DNA of 64,000 bases from Riptortus pedestris (GCA_019009955.1 CM032233.1:68338501-68402500); one strand, 5' to 3'; numbered from the stretch's first letter, positions 35,091-46,724 are shown. Numbers and translations are program-made. The notes: generated by a model from the letters alone, not told the origin.

Positions 35091-35297
35091 TTAAGGAAAA
35101 AAATAAATTTCGATTTTTTTTACTCACCCCATATATTCGATTAACAAAGAAATTGCAAGAGGCTCCTTATATACTAAAATACTTGAGCAAAATCATTTGA
35201 GTAGAGAAGACGTGTCGAATAAAGATTTCGGCAAAACCGTTTCTCTCATAGATGAATAACGTGACACTTAGGACACTGCCTTTTAGGATGCCGTTTT

Positions 35298-36190
35298 TTA
35301 ACAGATTTCCCTTAAGGGAAATCAGCTATTGAGGTTGTACTCATGACGGAATTTTTGACATTTTTCTTCAAATGTCCATCGATCCTACTTAGTAGATGAC
35401 GAAAATGAGGTCCGTTCAAAACTGTATATATATATATATGTATGTTACCGCTCTAGCGGTCGCAATTTTTGTTCGTTAACGGTTGAAATCGGACCAGTGG
35501 GAGGGGGGTTTAGAGGGGAGGATTTTCGAAAATTCGAAATATCTCCGTTACTATACATCGGATCGAAAAATTGTATAGAATCAATCTTATTGCAAATTAC
35601 ATTTACTATAATTATTGTTTTATACATATTTTCCGTATAATGAGTATTAACCGAGATGTTTGTATTTTTTGTAATGAGTTCCGCTTTCCGTAAAACCCCA
35701 CTCCTACTAGGGGCATATTAATAATAAGCTGATATCTCATAAACCACCTCATTATTAGGTTAAATACAAAATATTCTTTTCAACAAAGCTTTATTTTACG
35801 AGGTACAAACAAATACATTCTGTTGACCCCCCCCCCCTTTTTTTCTTGGACTACAAAAATCTGAGTGATTGAAATAGAAATTATTTTGATTCATTTCAAA
35901 TTACTCCACTAACTATAGTAAATAGTTTCCAATAAAATTAATATTTTATATTCAGATATATTTCTTTAATTGTTTGTTTTTCCGGTCTATCTATCGATTC
36001 TGTGCTACAAGGTTGGCTAACCTGTTTCTTTACAATCCAGCTGTATTGCATTGTAGGGACTATTAACTTATATTGTAAATTCACTGAAAGATTTCTCATT
36101 GCCGCTTGTAATTCTTCACTAATATTCACGGAAGTGTTACCTGTATGTATATTTATCTATTGTAAACCTTCGCTGGCTAACCTGCTTGTT
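35298..36190 (-). mobile_element. H-element, long distal version
   Basis: Hairpin end TTAACAGATTTCCC, TTAAGGGAAATC. GAGGTCCGTTCAAAACTG leads to a short (AT)n, then GCTCTAGCGGTCGCAA. A deletion removes part of the middle before TTCGTTAACGGTTGAAATCG, and GGGAGGGGGGTTTAGAGGGG follows. The distal half has a C12 run, GGACTACAAAAATCTGAGTG and AAGATTTCTCATTGCCG. It stops at TCTATTGTAAACCTTCGC, without the usual GGGAAATCTGC terminus. Confidence 0.82.
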
Positions 36191-36440
36191 CCTTAATCAT
36201 GTGAAAATCTCATAACCCTCTGAATCGTATTTTGCCCCCCCCCCTTTCTATTTTCTTAGCGGATTCCTAAATTTGGAATGGTTGTGATTAAAATTATTCT
36301 GGTTTATTATTAATTACAGTACTAGATATAATAAATAGTTATGAATAAAATTTATAACTTATATTCAAATATATTTCCTTAATTGCTTTTATTTCCGGTA
36401 AAAGCTGGCTAACCTGATTGTTTACAACTCAGACTGTTTG
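36191..36440 (-). repeat. Second partial copy of the H-element long distal half
   Basis: Repeats the C9-TTTCTATTTTCTTAGCGG block, TGGTTGTGATTAAAATTATTC, TACAGTACTAGATATAAT and CCTTAATTGCTTTTATTTCC, seen just before at 35830-36030. It looks like a tandem or recombined half-element. Confidence 0.7.
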
Positions 36441-37136
36441 CTATCAGGAAGGTTCTTACCATTCGACTTGCCCTTTATTTGTTTACTTAATACAGCAGTA
36501 TTAAGTCTTACAAATAATAGATATTCTGTGGTACTATTTAGTGTTGGTGTAATAAGTGTTCAGAGCGCTGCTATCATTACAGGCAAGTCCATCTTTTGTG
36601 TTCTTGTTGTTTTTTTGAGATTGAATTGTTTTTAATTTAATCTCGGAGCCTAACGGACGAGAGTTACTTTCCCGCCAAAAGCGGCAGGGAGTTGTAACTG
36701 AGCTGCGGGGTTGTGTCAAATGCATTTTTGATGTTGAACAATATGTATTTTTAAGAAGGGCTTTTGCTTATTCTTATTTGTAATTGATTAGAGTTGCTAC
36801 GAACGCTATGAGGAACTTGGTTTTTTTAGCGTTCGTACTTACAGAAATATGCTTTCTGCATAGCTTGTATTGTTTTATCCTTTTAAAATTTTCATCTGGT
36901 TCGATTTTTTTTTTATTCTTTTCTTCACTTATCCGAGCCAGACTTCCTTATAGGAATCCTCGTCTTGGGAAAGCCAGCAGCCAATTCATTCTAGAGTTGC
37001 TGTTGTTAAGGATAAAGGAGGATTGGTTACTACAGAGCCAATCTTGTGCCAAGGTCTACTAGAACTTAAGAGTGGTGTTCGGGGAACAGTTGGTGATTGA
37101 TGCCTATACCCGTACGATCAAGAAGAGTTGTCAAAA
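36441..37136. other. Unassigned intron sequence with an H-like scrap
   Basis: ACGGACGAGAGTTACTTTCC, CGCCAAAAGCGGC near 36653-36685 resembles part of one H-element distal half. The rest is unassigned, and the 92-codon frame at 36784-37062 has no domain support. Confidence 0.45.
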
Positions 37137-37330
37137 GACTGAAACCTGAAAAAATGCAAATGTCAGAGTTAATATTTGAATTAGAGGAAAAATATTGCAA
37201 TCCTTGTAGAATATTAAACAGGCAACACGATTGGTTATGTAATTTTTTTTTATTCGACTCGTAAGAGAGGGGATATTTCGTTTTTTTGCATTTTGGCCGC
37301 TCTCTAAACCCCCCCCCCTACTCCCTTTCT
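37137..37330 (+). repeat. H-element fragment (middle)
   Basis: CTGAAACCTGAAAAAATGCAA, AACACGATTGGTTATGTAA, TATTCGACTCGTAAGAG, CTCTCTAAACCCCCCCCCC. Both ends are missing. Confidence 0.6.
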
Positions 37331-37384
37331 TGTCTCATGAAAACAAAAATTTAGTAAATTAAGGAGAATTCCCACGCGCTAGTG

Positions 37385-37750
37385 ATCTCATTTCACCATA
37401 TATTCTCTATTTCTACGTAAAAACCCGATGAGTAGAAGTAGTGGAAAGCAATAAAGTAAGAATAACTCTATTAATACTCGAGTTACGAAAAAATGTATAG
37501 AATAAAAATATTAGTGTATCAATAATGCAATAAATATGTATCTATGACATTTTTTGTCCCGACTCATAATAACAGAGATATTTTAAATTTTCAACGTATC
37601 TAGAGTTCCTTAGAGAAATCGACTAATGATGACAGCTAGCATATAATAAGTTTGGACACACCTCAATTTCATCCCCATGGTAGGATCGATTTTTTCAACA
37701 TTTGAAGAAATATTTCGAAATTCGCGCCACCTGTGCCAATAGCTGATTTT
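37385..37750 (+). repeat. H-element (alternative version), left part, interrupted at its hairpin
   Basis: TCACCATATATTCTCTATTTC, AAACCCGATGAGTAGAAG, CTCGAGTTACGAAAAAATG and GGTAGGATCGATTTTTTC, then GCCAATAGCTGATTTT. It is broken at the terminal hairpin by the next element. About 15 nt resembling its lost end (GAAAATCTACTAAAAAG) reappear at 38715-38731. Confidence 0.72.
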
Positions 37751-37872
37751 TGCAGATTCCCCTTAATGGAAATCAGCTATTGATGAAGTCGTACTCATGA
37801 CGCGATTTTCGAAAAAGTTCTACAAATGTCCATCGATCTCTCCCAGGAGATGACGAAAATAAGGTCCATTAA

Positions 37873-37910
<38 letters not shown>

Positions 37911-38439
37911 TGTAAACGTTCTAGCGGTCGCAATTTTTATTTGATAGTTACCACACTTGAAATATAATATAATAGTTTTTTGTAAAACGAAAGATCAAGT
38001 TCTTTAATGGCTCAAATCGGACCTGGGGGGGGGGGGTTTAGAGGAGGAATTTCCAAAAATTCGAAATATCTCCGTTACCATACGTCGAATAGAATAATTG
38101 TATAAAATCAATCTTATTGCAAATAACATTTATTATAAATGGTGATCTATACATATTTTCTGTATCATGAATATTAACAGGGATATTTGGATTTTATTCT
38201 CTTCGGCTTTCAATAAACCATTAATAATTAGCTGTGATATCATGAACCATTTCATTCCTAGGTTAATTACCACATATTGTTTTCATTGAACTTTTACTTT
38301 TTGAGATTTATGCAAATTCGTTCTGTTGATCCGCTCCCCCCAAGCTTAAATTCTTGGACTACTAAAATTTGTGTGATTGATATAAAAATAATTCTGATTT
38401 ATTATAAATTACAGCACTAGCTATATTAAATAGTTTTCA

Positions 38440-38474
<35 letters not shown>

Positions 38475-38709
38475 TATATTCAGCATACACATATATTCAG
38501 CTCTGCGAGATTGGCAGACTTATTTGTTTACAATTCAGACGCTTTCCGTTGTAATGATCATTAACTTGTAAATTGACTGAAAGATTTCTCATTACCGTTT
38601 GCATTTATTCACTTAATATTCATGTTAGTATTACCAGTATGTAGATTTATCTATTGTAAACCTTTAAGTGGGAAATCTGCTTAATTTAAGCAGCTCCTGC
38701 GTGACGGAA
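37751..38709 (-). mobile_element. H-element nested in another H-element's hairpin
   Basis: Hairpin end TGCAGATTCCCC, TTAATGGAAATC. GTCGTACTCATGACGCG, then (AT)n at 37876-37908, GTTCTAGCGGTCGCAA and GGGGGGGGGGGGTTTAG. The long distal half has a second AT/AC tract at 38441-38476. The end is GTGGGAAATCTGCTTAATT, CAGCTCCTGCGTGACGGA at 38709. The flanks on both sides are parts of one H-element in the opposite orientation. Receptor exon 2 begins about 110 bp further right. Confidence 0.85.
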
Positions 38710-38817
38710 TAAAGAAAATCTACTAAAAAGAGTAGTTTAAGCCATACATACTGGCGGTTTATTCTGTTCATTCAGAAATAAACGAATAAAGTGGATTTTT
38801 TTTTTGTTTTGTTTCAG

Positions 38818-39199
38818 GAAACCAATGGAACTGACTTTGAGCTGAACTACATCCCAGGGGGGCCTATTGCTGTATACGATGATTCTGGTGACCCAACCCG
38901 CCCGGCTTTATTTGCAGTGGTGGAAGTGCCTTCAGTTGTCTATAGACACGTGCCGATGGTCAACGACACCTATGCCAACGTCTCCAGGGCAGATTTCCTC
39001 CTCATCTTCCGGGGGCCCAAGTACCTCCCAACTCCTATCGTCATTCCAATTACTGCTGTCTACGTTCTCATCTTCCTTACTGGAGTCTTGGGAAACACAT
39101 TGGTAGCTGTTGTTATTGTCAAGTACAGTAACATGCATTCAGCTACCAATTTTTATTTGTGTAGCTTAGCAGTCTCCGACTTAATGCTCCTCCTACTTG
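38818..39199 (+). CDS. Neuropeptide GPCR, exon 2: N-terminus, TM1 and most of TM2
   Basis: Continues exon 1 in frame: residues 30-156 plus the first base of codon 157. It follows a T-rich tract ending TTTCAG (acceptor AG 38816-38817) and ends at CTTG|GTAAGT, a phase-1 donor. The exon adds sequons at Asn32, Asn78 and Asn83, giving a long glycosylated extracellular N-terminus of about 100 residues. TM1 spans about 102-131 with the class-A GN motif (TGVLGNTLVAVVIVKY, Asn122 = position 1.50). The first intracellular loop and TM2 read MHSATNFYLCSLAVSDLMLL, with Asp150 = position 2.50. The M-H-[ST]-A-T-N-[YF]-[YF]-L signature and a break after LLLLG fit receptors of the pyrokinin/CAPA/neuromedin-U group, which couple to Gq and calcium. 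Growth-hormone-secretagogue or thyrotropin-releasing-hormone-like relatives are less likely. TM3-TM7 are outside the window. Confidence 0.9.
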
Positions 39200-39329
39200 G
39201 TAAGTCCCTTATCAATATTATTTTTAGAACACTTAATAAAATAAATGTATGTTCTTTCTGAATCAATCAATCAATTTATATTTAATATTTTACAAGATAT
39301 TTATTCCCAAAATCCATGGGGAACCATTT

Positions 39330-39416
39330 TTAGCAGATTCAAATCACTTATTGAGGTTGAACTCATTACACGATTTTCGAAACATTTCTTCGAATCTCCA
39401 TTGATCAGCTCAGAAC

Positions 39417-39465
<49 letters not shown>

Positions 39466-39909
39466 TTCATTAAACACTACGGTGTATATTCGTTAATGGC
39501 TGAACTCGGAAGGGGGTGGGGAGGGTTAGAAGGGGGAATTTCGATATTTCAAAAGATATCCATTATTATACGTCGGGATCGAACAATTGTATATGTTATA
39601 CAATATATAACAATTGTTTTCTGTTTCTTGAATATTAGCCGAGATATTTGCATTTTTTAGCTATCAGCCTTCAGTAAGCCCCACTCCAACACATGTCATA
39701 TTAACCATAAGCTGTTATATCACGAACCGCTTTATTCGTAGCTGAAATATTAAATGTTGTTTTCATAGAACTTTTACCGCAAGACCCGAAAATGTTTATT
39801 TGATCTGTATTTTGCTTATAAATATTTTACATGGTGTGATGAGATCACTAGTGTGTAATAACAGCACGTGGGAATTCTGCTTAGTTTGCTCAGCCCTTGT
39901 ATGAAGGAC
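39330..39909 (-). mobile_element. H-element, full length
   Basis: Hairpin end TTAGCAGATTCAAATC, with the palindrome destroyed. GAGGTTGAACTCATTACACG follows, then (AT)n at 39420-39457. The GCTCTAGCGG block is deleted. Next are TTCGTTAATGGCTGAACTCG, GGGGGTGGGGAGGG and CGTCGGGATCGAACAATTG. The end is CACGTGGGAATTCTGCTTAG, TATGAAGGACG. It lies 130 bp after the exon 2 donor. Confidence 0.87.
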
Positions 39910-40407
39910 GTTTTTTAAATTTAATTCAGTATTTGAAAGGCTAAAATTGTTTCAATCTTTCCTAGGCTTTACATAGTAATGGTGCGAACCCCTAAGTCAG
40001 TTGTAACCTAATAACAGAATGTCGGCAAAATCTATAAAGCTACTATCTATAAACGTCAGCACAATTAAATGTATCTTTAAATTCATAAAGATTTTAGTAA
40101 ACGAGAACAGTGGATCTATAATGGAATTTTTATATCAGCTACAGGTGTCCTCTCTTCAGGGGCAAATTGTTTAACTTCTTGAACTAATCTAAGGTAATCT
40201 CAAACTCTCCTTGTTTTAAAATATTTCCCTGAACTAAATATCTTCTAAATTAAAAAAAAAAAATGTCAACATCCCGTGCAGGGATGCGGCATTGATTTCG
40301 AAGAGCCAGGGGTTGAGTGGGCACCGGTGGGACGGGAAAATACCGGTAACATCTTAATGAAATCTAGTGTACAGTACCGGGTCTTCAACAAGGCACTATG
40401 CCCAATG
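39910..40407. other. Unassigned sequence
   Basis: The GC-richer stretch 40272-40380 carries a 67-codon frame with no recognised domain. Confidence 0.45.
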
Positions 40408-40560
40408 GCTGATTTTTACTTTCTTGTACAAAGAAAAGGAAGTATTGTTATCTCAAGAACTTTCTGTTTTCAGACTTGAAAGGAAGTATCCGTTTTGACC
40501 TTCCCCGATCCCATTTTTACTAGTTTCGGCGTGAGGTCTTTACGTATCTTGCATAATAAA
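40408..40560 (+). repeat. Second hairpin-ended repeat, partial copy
   Basis: TTTTTACTTTCTTGTAC with AAAGAAAAGGAAGTA forms an imperfect terminal hairpin. TTGTTATCTCAAGAAC, TTCTGTTTTCAGACTTG, GAAGTATCCGTTTTGACC, TTACTAGTTTCGGCGTGAGG and TACGTATCTTGCATAA follow. Compare 13672-13784. It runs straight into an H-element fragment. Confidence 0.5.
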
Positions 40561-40901
40561 AGAGGGGGGAAATTTCGAAAATTCTTAATATCTCCGTTAT
40601 TATAAGCCAGATCAAAAAATTGTATAAAAGCAATATTATTGCAAATTTAATATTCTATAAATGTTGTTACATACATCTTCAATATGAATCGAGGTATTGG
40701 TACTTTTAAGATTTCAGTCTTCAGTAAACTTCCCTCTTACTCATGTCATATTAACAATAAGCTGTTATACCATGAAGCCCTTTATTTGAAGCATAAATAC
40801 CAAATATTGGTCTCGTTGAACTTTTACTTTCTTAATATAAATGAAAATACGTGGTGCACGTGGGAAATCAGCTTAGTTAAAGCAGCCCCTGCGTGACGGA
40901 C
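40561..40901 (-). repeat. H-element, distal half only
   Basis: Starts at the G-rich tract (GAGGGGGGAAATTTCGAAA). TATCTCCGTTATTATAAGCC, ATTGCAAATTTAATATTC and AAGCATAAATACCAAATATTGG follow. The end is CACGTGGGAAATCAGCTTAG, CCCCTGCGTGACGGACG. Confidence 0.88.
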
Positions 40902-41344
40902 GTTTTTTGTATATCATCTAAAGTTCTATGACGTTTTTTTGGTTCGGTGCATTGGAAGGAGACATCGTATGTAACTATCAAATGAAACCATGTTAAATGA
41001 AATGGTTTAGACATATTTGTTTATTTCATTTAATTGAAGTACAAGGAAGTCACTTGGTACCAACGTCAGGTTTTGCTTTTAGTGCTTTCACGCACCACAT
41101 CAACCCGTAACACGCCTGTCATAAGACACCCCAAACCTCTGACAAAGCGCCTCAAAATAGGACGATGAATAAATTAACACAAGGGAGCCCGAGAATAATG
41201 CTGCTGTGGAGGGAAACTCATGATAGCAACTATATTCTAAGCTCAGATGCGATTCTTTGGAATAATCGAACATGATTTATGCAGCTTCAAAATATTTCCC
41301 TGGACTAAGTATCTCATAAAAAATAAGCCCTTCAAGTATGTGTT
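40902..41344. other. Unassigned sequence
   Basis: No feature recognised. Confidence 0.45.
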
Positions 41345-41927
41345 GCTTAGATTTCCCACGTGCTGGAATGTTAATCTGATATCATCACAAAACTATTTTT
41401 CTATTATTTCACTAATACGAAGCCTTTCAACCACATCTTCAAATTTAAATTGGACATGAGACGATTAGTGATACATTTGGTGAAAAGTGAAAATCCCATG
41501 AGTAGGAGGGGGGGGGCTGAATACAAACAACTTCCTTAATATTCAAATTAGAGAAAAATTATATAAAATATAAATTGTAGGACATTAAATCATATCAAGA
41601 TTGATTATATAACATTTTTCGATCCAACTCAAATTTTAAAAGATATTTTGATTGTAGATATTTTATTATTTAACCCCGTCCTAAACTATTTCCAACATTA
41701 ACGAACTTGCTCATTAGTTTTACACGAGACGCGTAAATATTGAGTATGGTAAAGATAAAACAAAAATTGCGACCTTCTAGAGCGGTAAGATTCTAGCATA
41801 TATGGATACCATTTTGAACGGACCTCATTTTCGTCCTCTCCTTGGTTGACTCGATTGAGATTTGAAGAAATGTTTCCAGATCATGAGTACTACTAATAGC
41901 TAAGCTCTCTTAAGGGAAATCTGCTAA
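41345..41927 (+). mobile_element. H-element, diverged, hairpin end intact
   Basis: Starts within the subterminal repeat (TTAGATTTCCCACGTGC). ATCCCATGAGTAGGAGG, ATTCAAATTAGAG, TTTTTCGATCCAACTC, ACATTAACGAACTTGC, AAAATTGCGACCTTCTAGAG follow. There is no (AT)n, only GCATATATGG. The end is ACTAATAGCTAAGC, TCTCTTAAGGGAAATC, TGCTAA. Confidence 0.85.
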
Positions 41928-42659
41928 TAAAAGCTACTTAATTATAACACCACTGACTGGCAGATACATTTCATAAAATATGGATTCGTCATATGTAAAC
42001 TAACATAATCACACAAGTAATTAAAAATAATGTTCAGGGCCTATTTTAAAAAATTAATATAAATAAAAACATTGCTCTCAATATTTGCATATTTTTAAGA
42101 ATTTTTAATCTTTTGTTCAGAATATAACTGCCTATCTCTGAGGTAATAAGAAATTCGGGAAGTTACGGTTGGTATATTAGGGCTGAATCATAATTCTATA
42201 AAAACAGAAGACATTGTCTTAATCTCAAAAGCTACAAAAATACTTCCTTTAATTTTGATACCAGCACCTTTTGTTTAATTTAGTTCGTTGTTTTAATAGT
42301 TAAAAAAATAATAAACATTAATTTATTTTTAAGTGCTTGAAGATAATGGTAAATATACTGAGTAATAAGGTTAAGTGGTTTGTTTTATTTTAGCACAATA
42401 GAAATATCTAATCTCTCATTTTTCGATAAATATTCCTACCTCACCTTTCGAGGGACGGACGTTTAGCTGTCTCTTTTTACCATTTTATTGTATGCGATAC
42501 AAATAATAATAAACTCTGACTCAGAATCGTTAGCATCTTAAATTATGATCATTGATTACGCTGTTGCACACTGGGTTGAGGTGCTGAGGTCAGATTAAAT
42601 TTAATTTATCTAACTGAAACCAATTCCTACCAGTACGCAAGGCAAATGTGAGCATATTA
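41928..42659. other. Unassigned sequence
   Basis: AT-rich; nothing recognised. Confidence 0.5.
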
Positions 42660-42667
42660 AACACACA

Positions 42668-42752
<85 letters not shown>
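42660..42752. repeat. Compound microsatellite (AC)n(AT)n
   Basis: About 26 AC units with one interruption, then about 19 AT units. It is not flanked by the usual H-element sequences, so it appears independent of that family. Confidence 0.95.
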
Positions 42753-42754
<2 letters not shown>

Positions 42755-43670
42755 TAGCTAAGGTGCTCGTTTTCTCTCGGGAAATCATTAGGAGCTGAAT
42801 GATGATGGTATTTTTTTATTTTTTTTTAAAGACTTTAATGTGTACAACTACACTTCCCGACAGGGCGTATTGTTTTCACGAAAGGGTCAGGTAGGAGACA
42901 TAGAATAGAAATTTTAGTTTTGAAGAATAAATGAAAAAAGTCCCTAGTCAATCCCTCTCCACTATTTGATACACCATTAATAACTCAAATCATTATCATG
43001 GGTAGCATTTATTATAATTAAATATTATCTATAATGTACATATTTCCTGTCAGAAACCAATCCAAGATTGTGAGCTTAGTTATATACATAATAGTAAATT
43101 TGGATAGAATGCAATTCCATCATTTCACAGGAAATAAGTTAACACAATTAACTGCGTTAGCCTCCCGACAACTTCCGCCCCCGCTTCAGCATTAACATTG
43201 CTTTATATAAATTACTTATTTAAAACATTAAAAAAAAAGAAAAAAAAAGTATTCGTTTAGTAATTTATACATCTGGTGTAAATAAATAACAGTGATATCC
43301 TAATAATAATTTATTTATATTCTAAAAGCGAGGAGAGGTAAAGAGATTGTAGCCCTCCCTGCAAATTATAATCATATTGAGTTTAAACGCATATTGTCTT
43401 TTGTTATAATGACGTTACCAAAAAACGTTTAATAGTTATAGATAGTACATAGTGATTTCAATAAGGTCAACATATCGGAGGAAATAAGATAATACATATA
43501 CCGTAATTAAAGAGTTTGATTCCGCACAACTTCCGCAGGCATAGTTTTTAGTGAAAAGATAACAAAAAAGCAGACACTAAAGCTACAAATTGCAGATATC
43601 GTGTCTATGGCATGTGAAACGAAAAGTATCGTGAAATTTCGAGAAAACATCAATGTACAACAGAGGTTAC

Positions 43671-43673
<3 letters not shown>
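42753..43673. other. Unassigned sequence
   Basis: Two loosely similar blocks near 43080-43190 and 43430-43550 share GGAAATAAGWTAAYACA and ACAACTTCCGC, possibly an old local duplication. Otherwise nothing. Confidence 0.45.
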
Positions 43674-43725
<52 letters not shown>

Positions 43726-43765
43726 ACATATATATATACATGTGTGTGTGTGTGTGTGTGTGTGC

Positions 43766-43812
<47 letters not shown>

Positions 43813-43829
43813 TGTGTGTGTGGGTGTGT
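43674..43829. repeat. Compound microsatellite (AT)n(TG)n
   Basis: AT-rich tract with small breaks, then an imperfect TG tract to 43829. TATCGTGAAATTTYRAGAAAA just upstream also occurs before the GT tract at 48186, so both may share a common parent sequence. Confidence 0.93.
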
Positions 43830-44579
43830 GGCACATCAAATCGTGGATTTGTTCTGACAGTATATATAATATTGTCTTATATGTCGGAGTACAAGTGCTT
43901 TCAATGCAATATCATTATCCTCAAGCCTATCGTTAGTTGTATTAGGTAGAACATTGAAATTTCCTGTATTTATGTAGAAAAGCTTTCACTGCTGTTTAAA
44001 AAACTGAAAACGTAACATTACCTAAATGATTATTAATGTTGTAACAATAACAAGCTGGTACTCTACCTATTCTTTGGAGTCCTGTCGTCTTAATTTCAGT
44101 TCACTTGCCCAACTTTTGAAAAGGGCAGGGTAGATGTTCAAAACTTATTATCCCCCTCAACAAATAGAACTGATAACAGGACCTCATGTTTATTAAACAT
44201 TTAACATTTAAAATGTATCAAGGTGCAATGTTTAGTCTGAGAATGTGTGTTTTTTGACGATTATGCCTTCAGGGCAAGTCAGGTCAAAATCATCCATATA
44301 AGATCCATATTGATTGCATTTTGTATGAGCACCCTCCATTAAAAGTATGCTCATCCATTAGAAATATCAGAGTTAGGTGCGCTGTAGATGCAGAGTGTAA
44401 GTGCAAGAGGTTCTCCATAGCCAAGACCTACCAAGGTCGAAATTTTCAAACGTTTTAAGAAAAAAAGGGTGAGCAGAGAGTATATATACGTTCATATATT
44501 TGTTATGTAAACAGTATTATTAATCACGATATTTCCTACAATTGTTTTACGAAGTTTTCTACTCAAATATTAAATTCAT
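43830..44579. other. Unassigned sequence
   Basis: No feature recognised. Confidence 0.45.
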
Positions 44580-44807
44580 CCGTATTTATCTTTTATTCGT
44601 TTTCAGCCCACAGTAAAACCCACTCCTACTCATATGAATTTCCGTTCAAGGTAAATTTTACTACTAATGTAACCGAATGCCCATCTAAAATGTCATGTCT
44701 TGTGTTATATAGGCTCCTTGTTTCGGGAGGAATACAGAAACGAATCCCAGAAATAATCAGCGAGTTGGCAATCTTGTTAGTTGACGCAGTCCCTGCATGA
44801 AGAACTT
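44580..44807 (-). repeat. H-element distal-half fragment with internal foreign sequence
   Basis: TTTTCAGCCCACAGTAAAACC, CACTCCTACTCATATGAA, then about 125 nt not seen in other copies. It ends GGCAATCTTGTTAGTTGACG, CAGTCCCTGCATGAAGAAC. Confidence 0.6.
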
Positions 44808-45090
44808 TTTTTTTTCTTTTGTGAATTATAGAAAATCTACAAATATTCATCACCCCGTTTCCAGTAATGCTAGAAAAAATAGGATGTTGACCGACAGTTT
44901 TTATTAGTTTCATCTGTACTCGGGCGTTCCTAAATTTCGCGGGAGTAATTTAGAACACTGGAAAGGGTGACCTTATTACAACTAGGATTCAAGACAGAAG
45001 TGGATGCACATATTTTTCAATAAATTTGAATATGAAGATCCTATTGGCACTCTTATATAATAGATTGTCGTCTGGAGTCTCGTGCTTTCT

Positions 45091-45226
45091 TTAGCACATT
45101 TCTCCTTAAGGGAAATTCTCTATTGAGTTAGTGCTCATGATGCGATTTTCAAGAAGTTTCATCAAATTTCCATCGATTCCACATAGAAACTGACAACAAG
45201 GAGACTCTGAAAATTATATATATTAT

Positions 45227-45269
<43 letters not shown>

Positions 45270-46626
45270 CATATATATATATATATATATATATTATATC
45301 ATATATACATATATCTAAAGGTAACACAACACCTTGTAGTTGTAATTGAAAATTTAATGTACTATAAATATTCTTGCATGCATTTATTCTATATCTTCAA
45401 TAATAACAGAGATATTTGAATTTCTTAGTTTTCAGTCTTTAGTAAACCCCCACTCTTACTTATGTCACATGAACAATTCTCTGTTTTATAATGAATCTTT
45501 TTATTCGAAGCTTCTTTTTTTTATTTCTAATATATTTATTCGTTTATCTGCAACAATATTAAATATTACAAGCAAATAATATGAATGATAATAACAATTG
45601 GCTTGATTATTGACTTGAGGTGGGAAGTTGTCCATTGCCAATACCCACATTGGAGGGAACATTGGATTGTACTGTATGGAGTTATACAGTGCACTACACA
45701 AGATCTCTGGGCCACTTACGCTTCAGACGTCGTCTTGGGTTTTCTGGAATATGGGTAGATGAAAGTGACTCAACTAAATTATTTGGATGTGCTGGAAGGA
45801 GAGAGTGGAATTTCTGATATCTGGATTTTGCGAGACTATGGACAAAAAGAATGTTGAGGTCGTTATGTAGACTTAAATTGGATACGTAAAATGGGGAATC
45901 TCCAATTTTGCGGATTATTCTGGATTGGAGGGTTTGAATTTTGTAGGAATTTGAAGGTTTAGTGGAACCCTAAAGTTCAAGTCCGTATGTCCATATTGGT
46001 TGGAGTACTGTCGTGTAAATCAATCGTTTGTTGTGTAGTGATAGTTTAGATCTGCTGTCAAGTAGTCTTAGTAGGAGTCTGTACCGTCGATTCACTTCTT
46101 GTCTATTCGAAGCTTAAATACCACATATTGTATTCAACAGTTGTGATACTTGCAAATACGTTATGTGTTGATGAGATATTTACGTTCTTCACTAGAAAAT
46201 GTCTATATTATCTATTCCACACTCGGTATTTAACCATTTGATTCATCACTAAAGATCATATTACGTAATGGCTGAAATCGGCCTTAGAGGGAGAGCTAAT
46301 AGACAAATTCAAAAATATCGGTTGCTATGTTTTGGACCGAAAACATTTATGTGAGGAATGTTGTAGGAATTTTAATTTTCTACAACTGTTGTTAAATATA
46401 TATTTTTGGAATATTAAGCCAGTATTTATTGTCATGTTTTCAGCCTTAGTAGACCCCCACTTATAATAGTCTGATTTTTTTCTATAAGTACTGTGGTTAT
46501 TCCAAATTCTGTTAAATGTTTCTTACTAGAAGAGAAACAGTCAATAGATGGCGACATTAGATGATCAGTGTGTCATACCAGCCCTTAGGAAATCTGCTTA
46601 GTTTACGCAGTCCCTGTGTGAGGGTC
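45091..46626 (-). mobile_element. Composite H-element with nested Jockey-like retrotransposon
   Basis: Hairpin end TTAGCACATTTCTCC, TTAAGGGAAATTC. The central AT tract is interrupted by TATATCATAT (45224-45315). Part one runs to TTATTCGAAGCTT, is interrupted by 45514-46104, and resumes AAATACCACATATTG. From about 46150 a second, alternative-version segment repeats the middle (ACGTAATGGCTGAAATCGG). It ends AGTGTGTCATACCAG, CTTAGTTTACGCAGTCCC, TGTGTGAGGGTCC. As at 33437-34285, the copy is a fusion of the two versions. Confidence 0.85.
45514..46104 (-). pseudogene. 5'-truncated Jockey-like retrotransposon, 3' end
   Basis: Inserted in an H-element with the 11-bp target-site duplication ATTCGAAGCTT (45503-45513 and 46105-46115). 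The 3' end is an A-rich tail (T-run on +, 45515-45522). Read on the minus strand, the fragment encodes the region after the reverse-transcriptase palm: EVNRRYRLLLRLLDSRSKLS, then HNKRLIYTTVLQPIWTYGLE, then TLQSRIIRKIGDSPFYVSNL and HNDLNIL. This fits the Jockey clade (compare 'NKLLLYKAILKPIWTYG' and 'SKILRMIVNAPWYVSN' in family members). There are few disruptions, so the insertion is younger than its host element. Confidence 0.9.
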
Positions 46627-46724
46627 CTGAACGGTTATCGATTGTTGAAGACATATATATGTCTTTATGCTTTTGGTGTAAATATTATAGTTTGCATTCG
46701 TAACAAAACTCTATTTATAAAAAG

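Noticed and set aside
38932..39138. Minus-strand open frame opposite receptor exon 2
   Set aside because: Shadow of the receptor coding strand. The + strand has the splice sites and transmembrane motifs.
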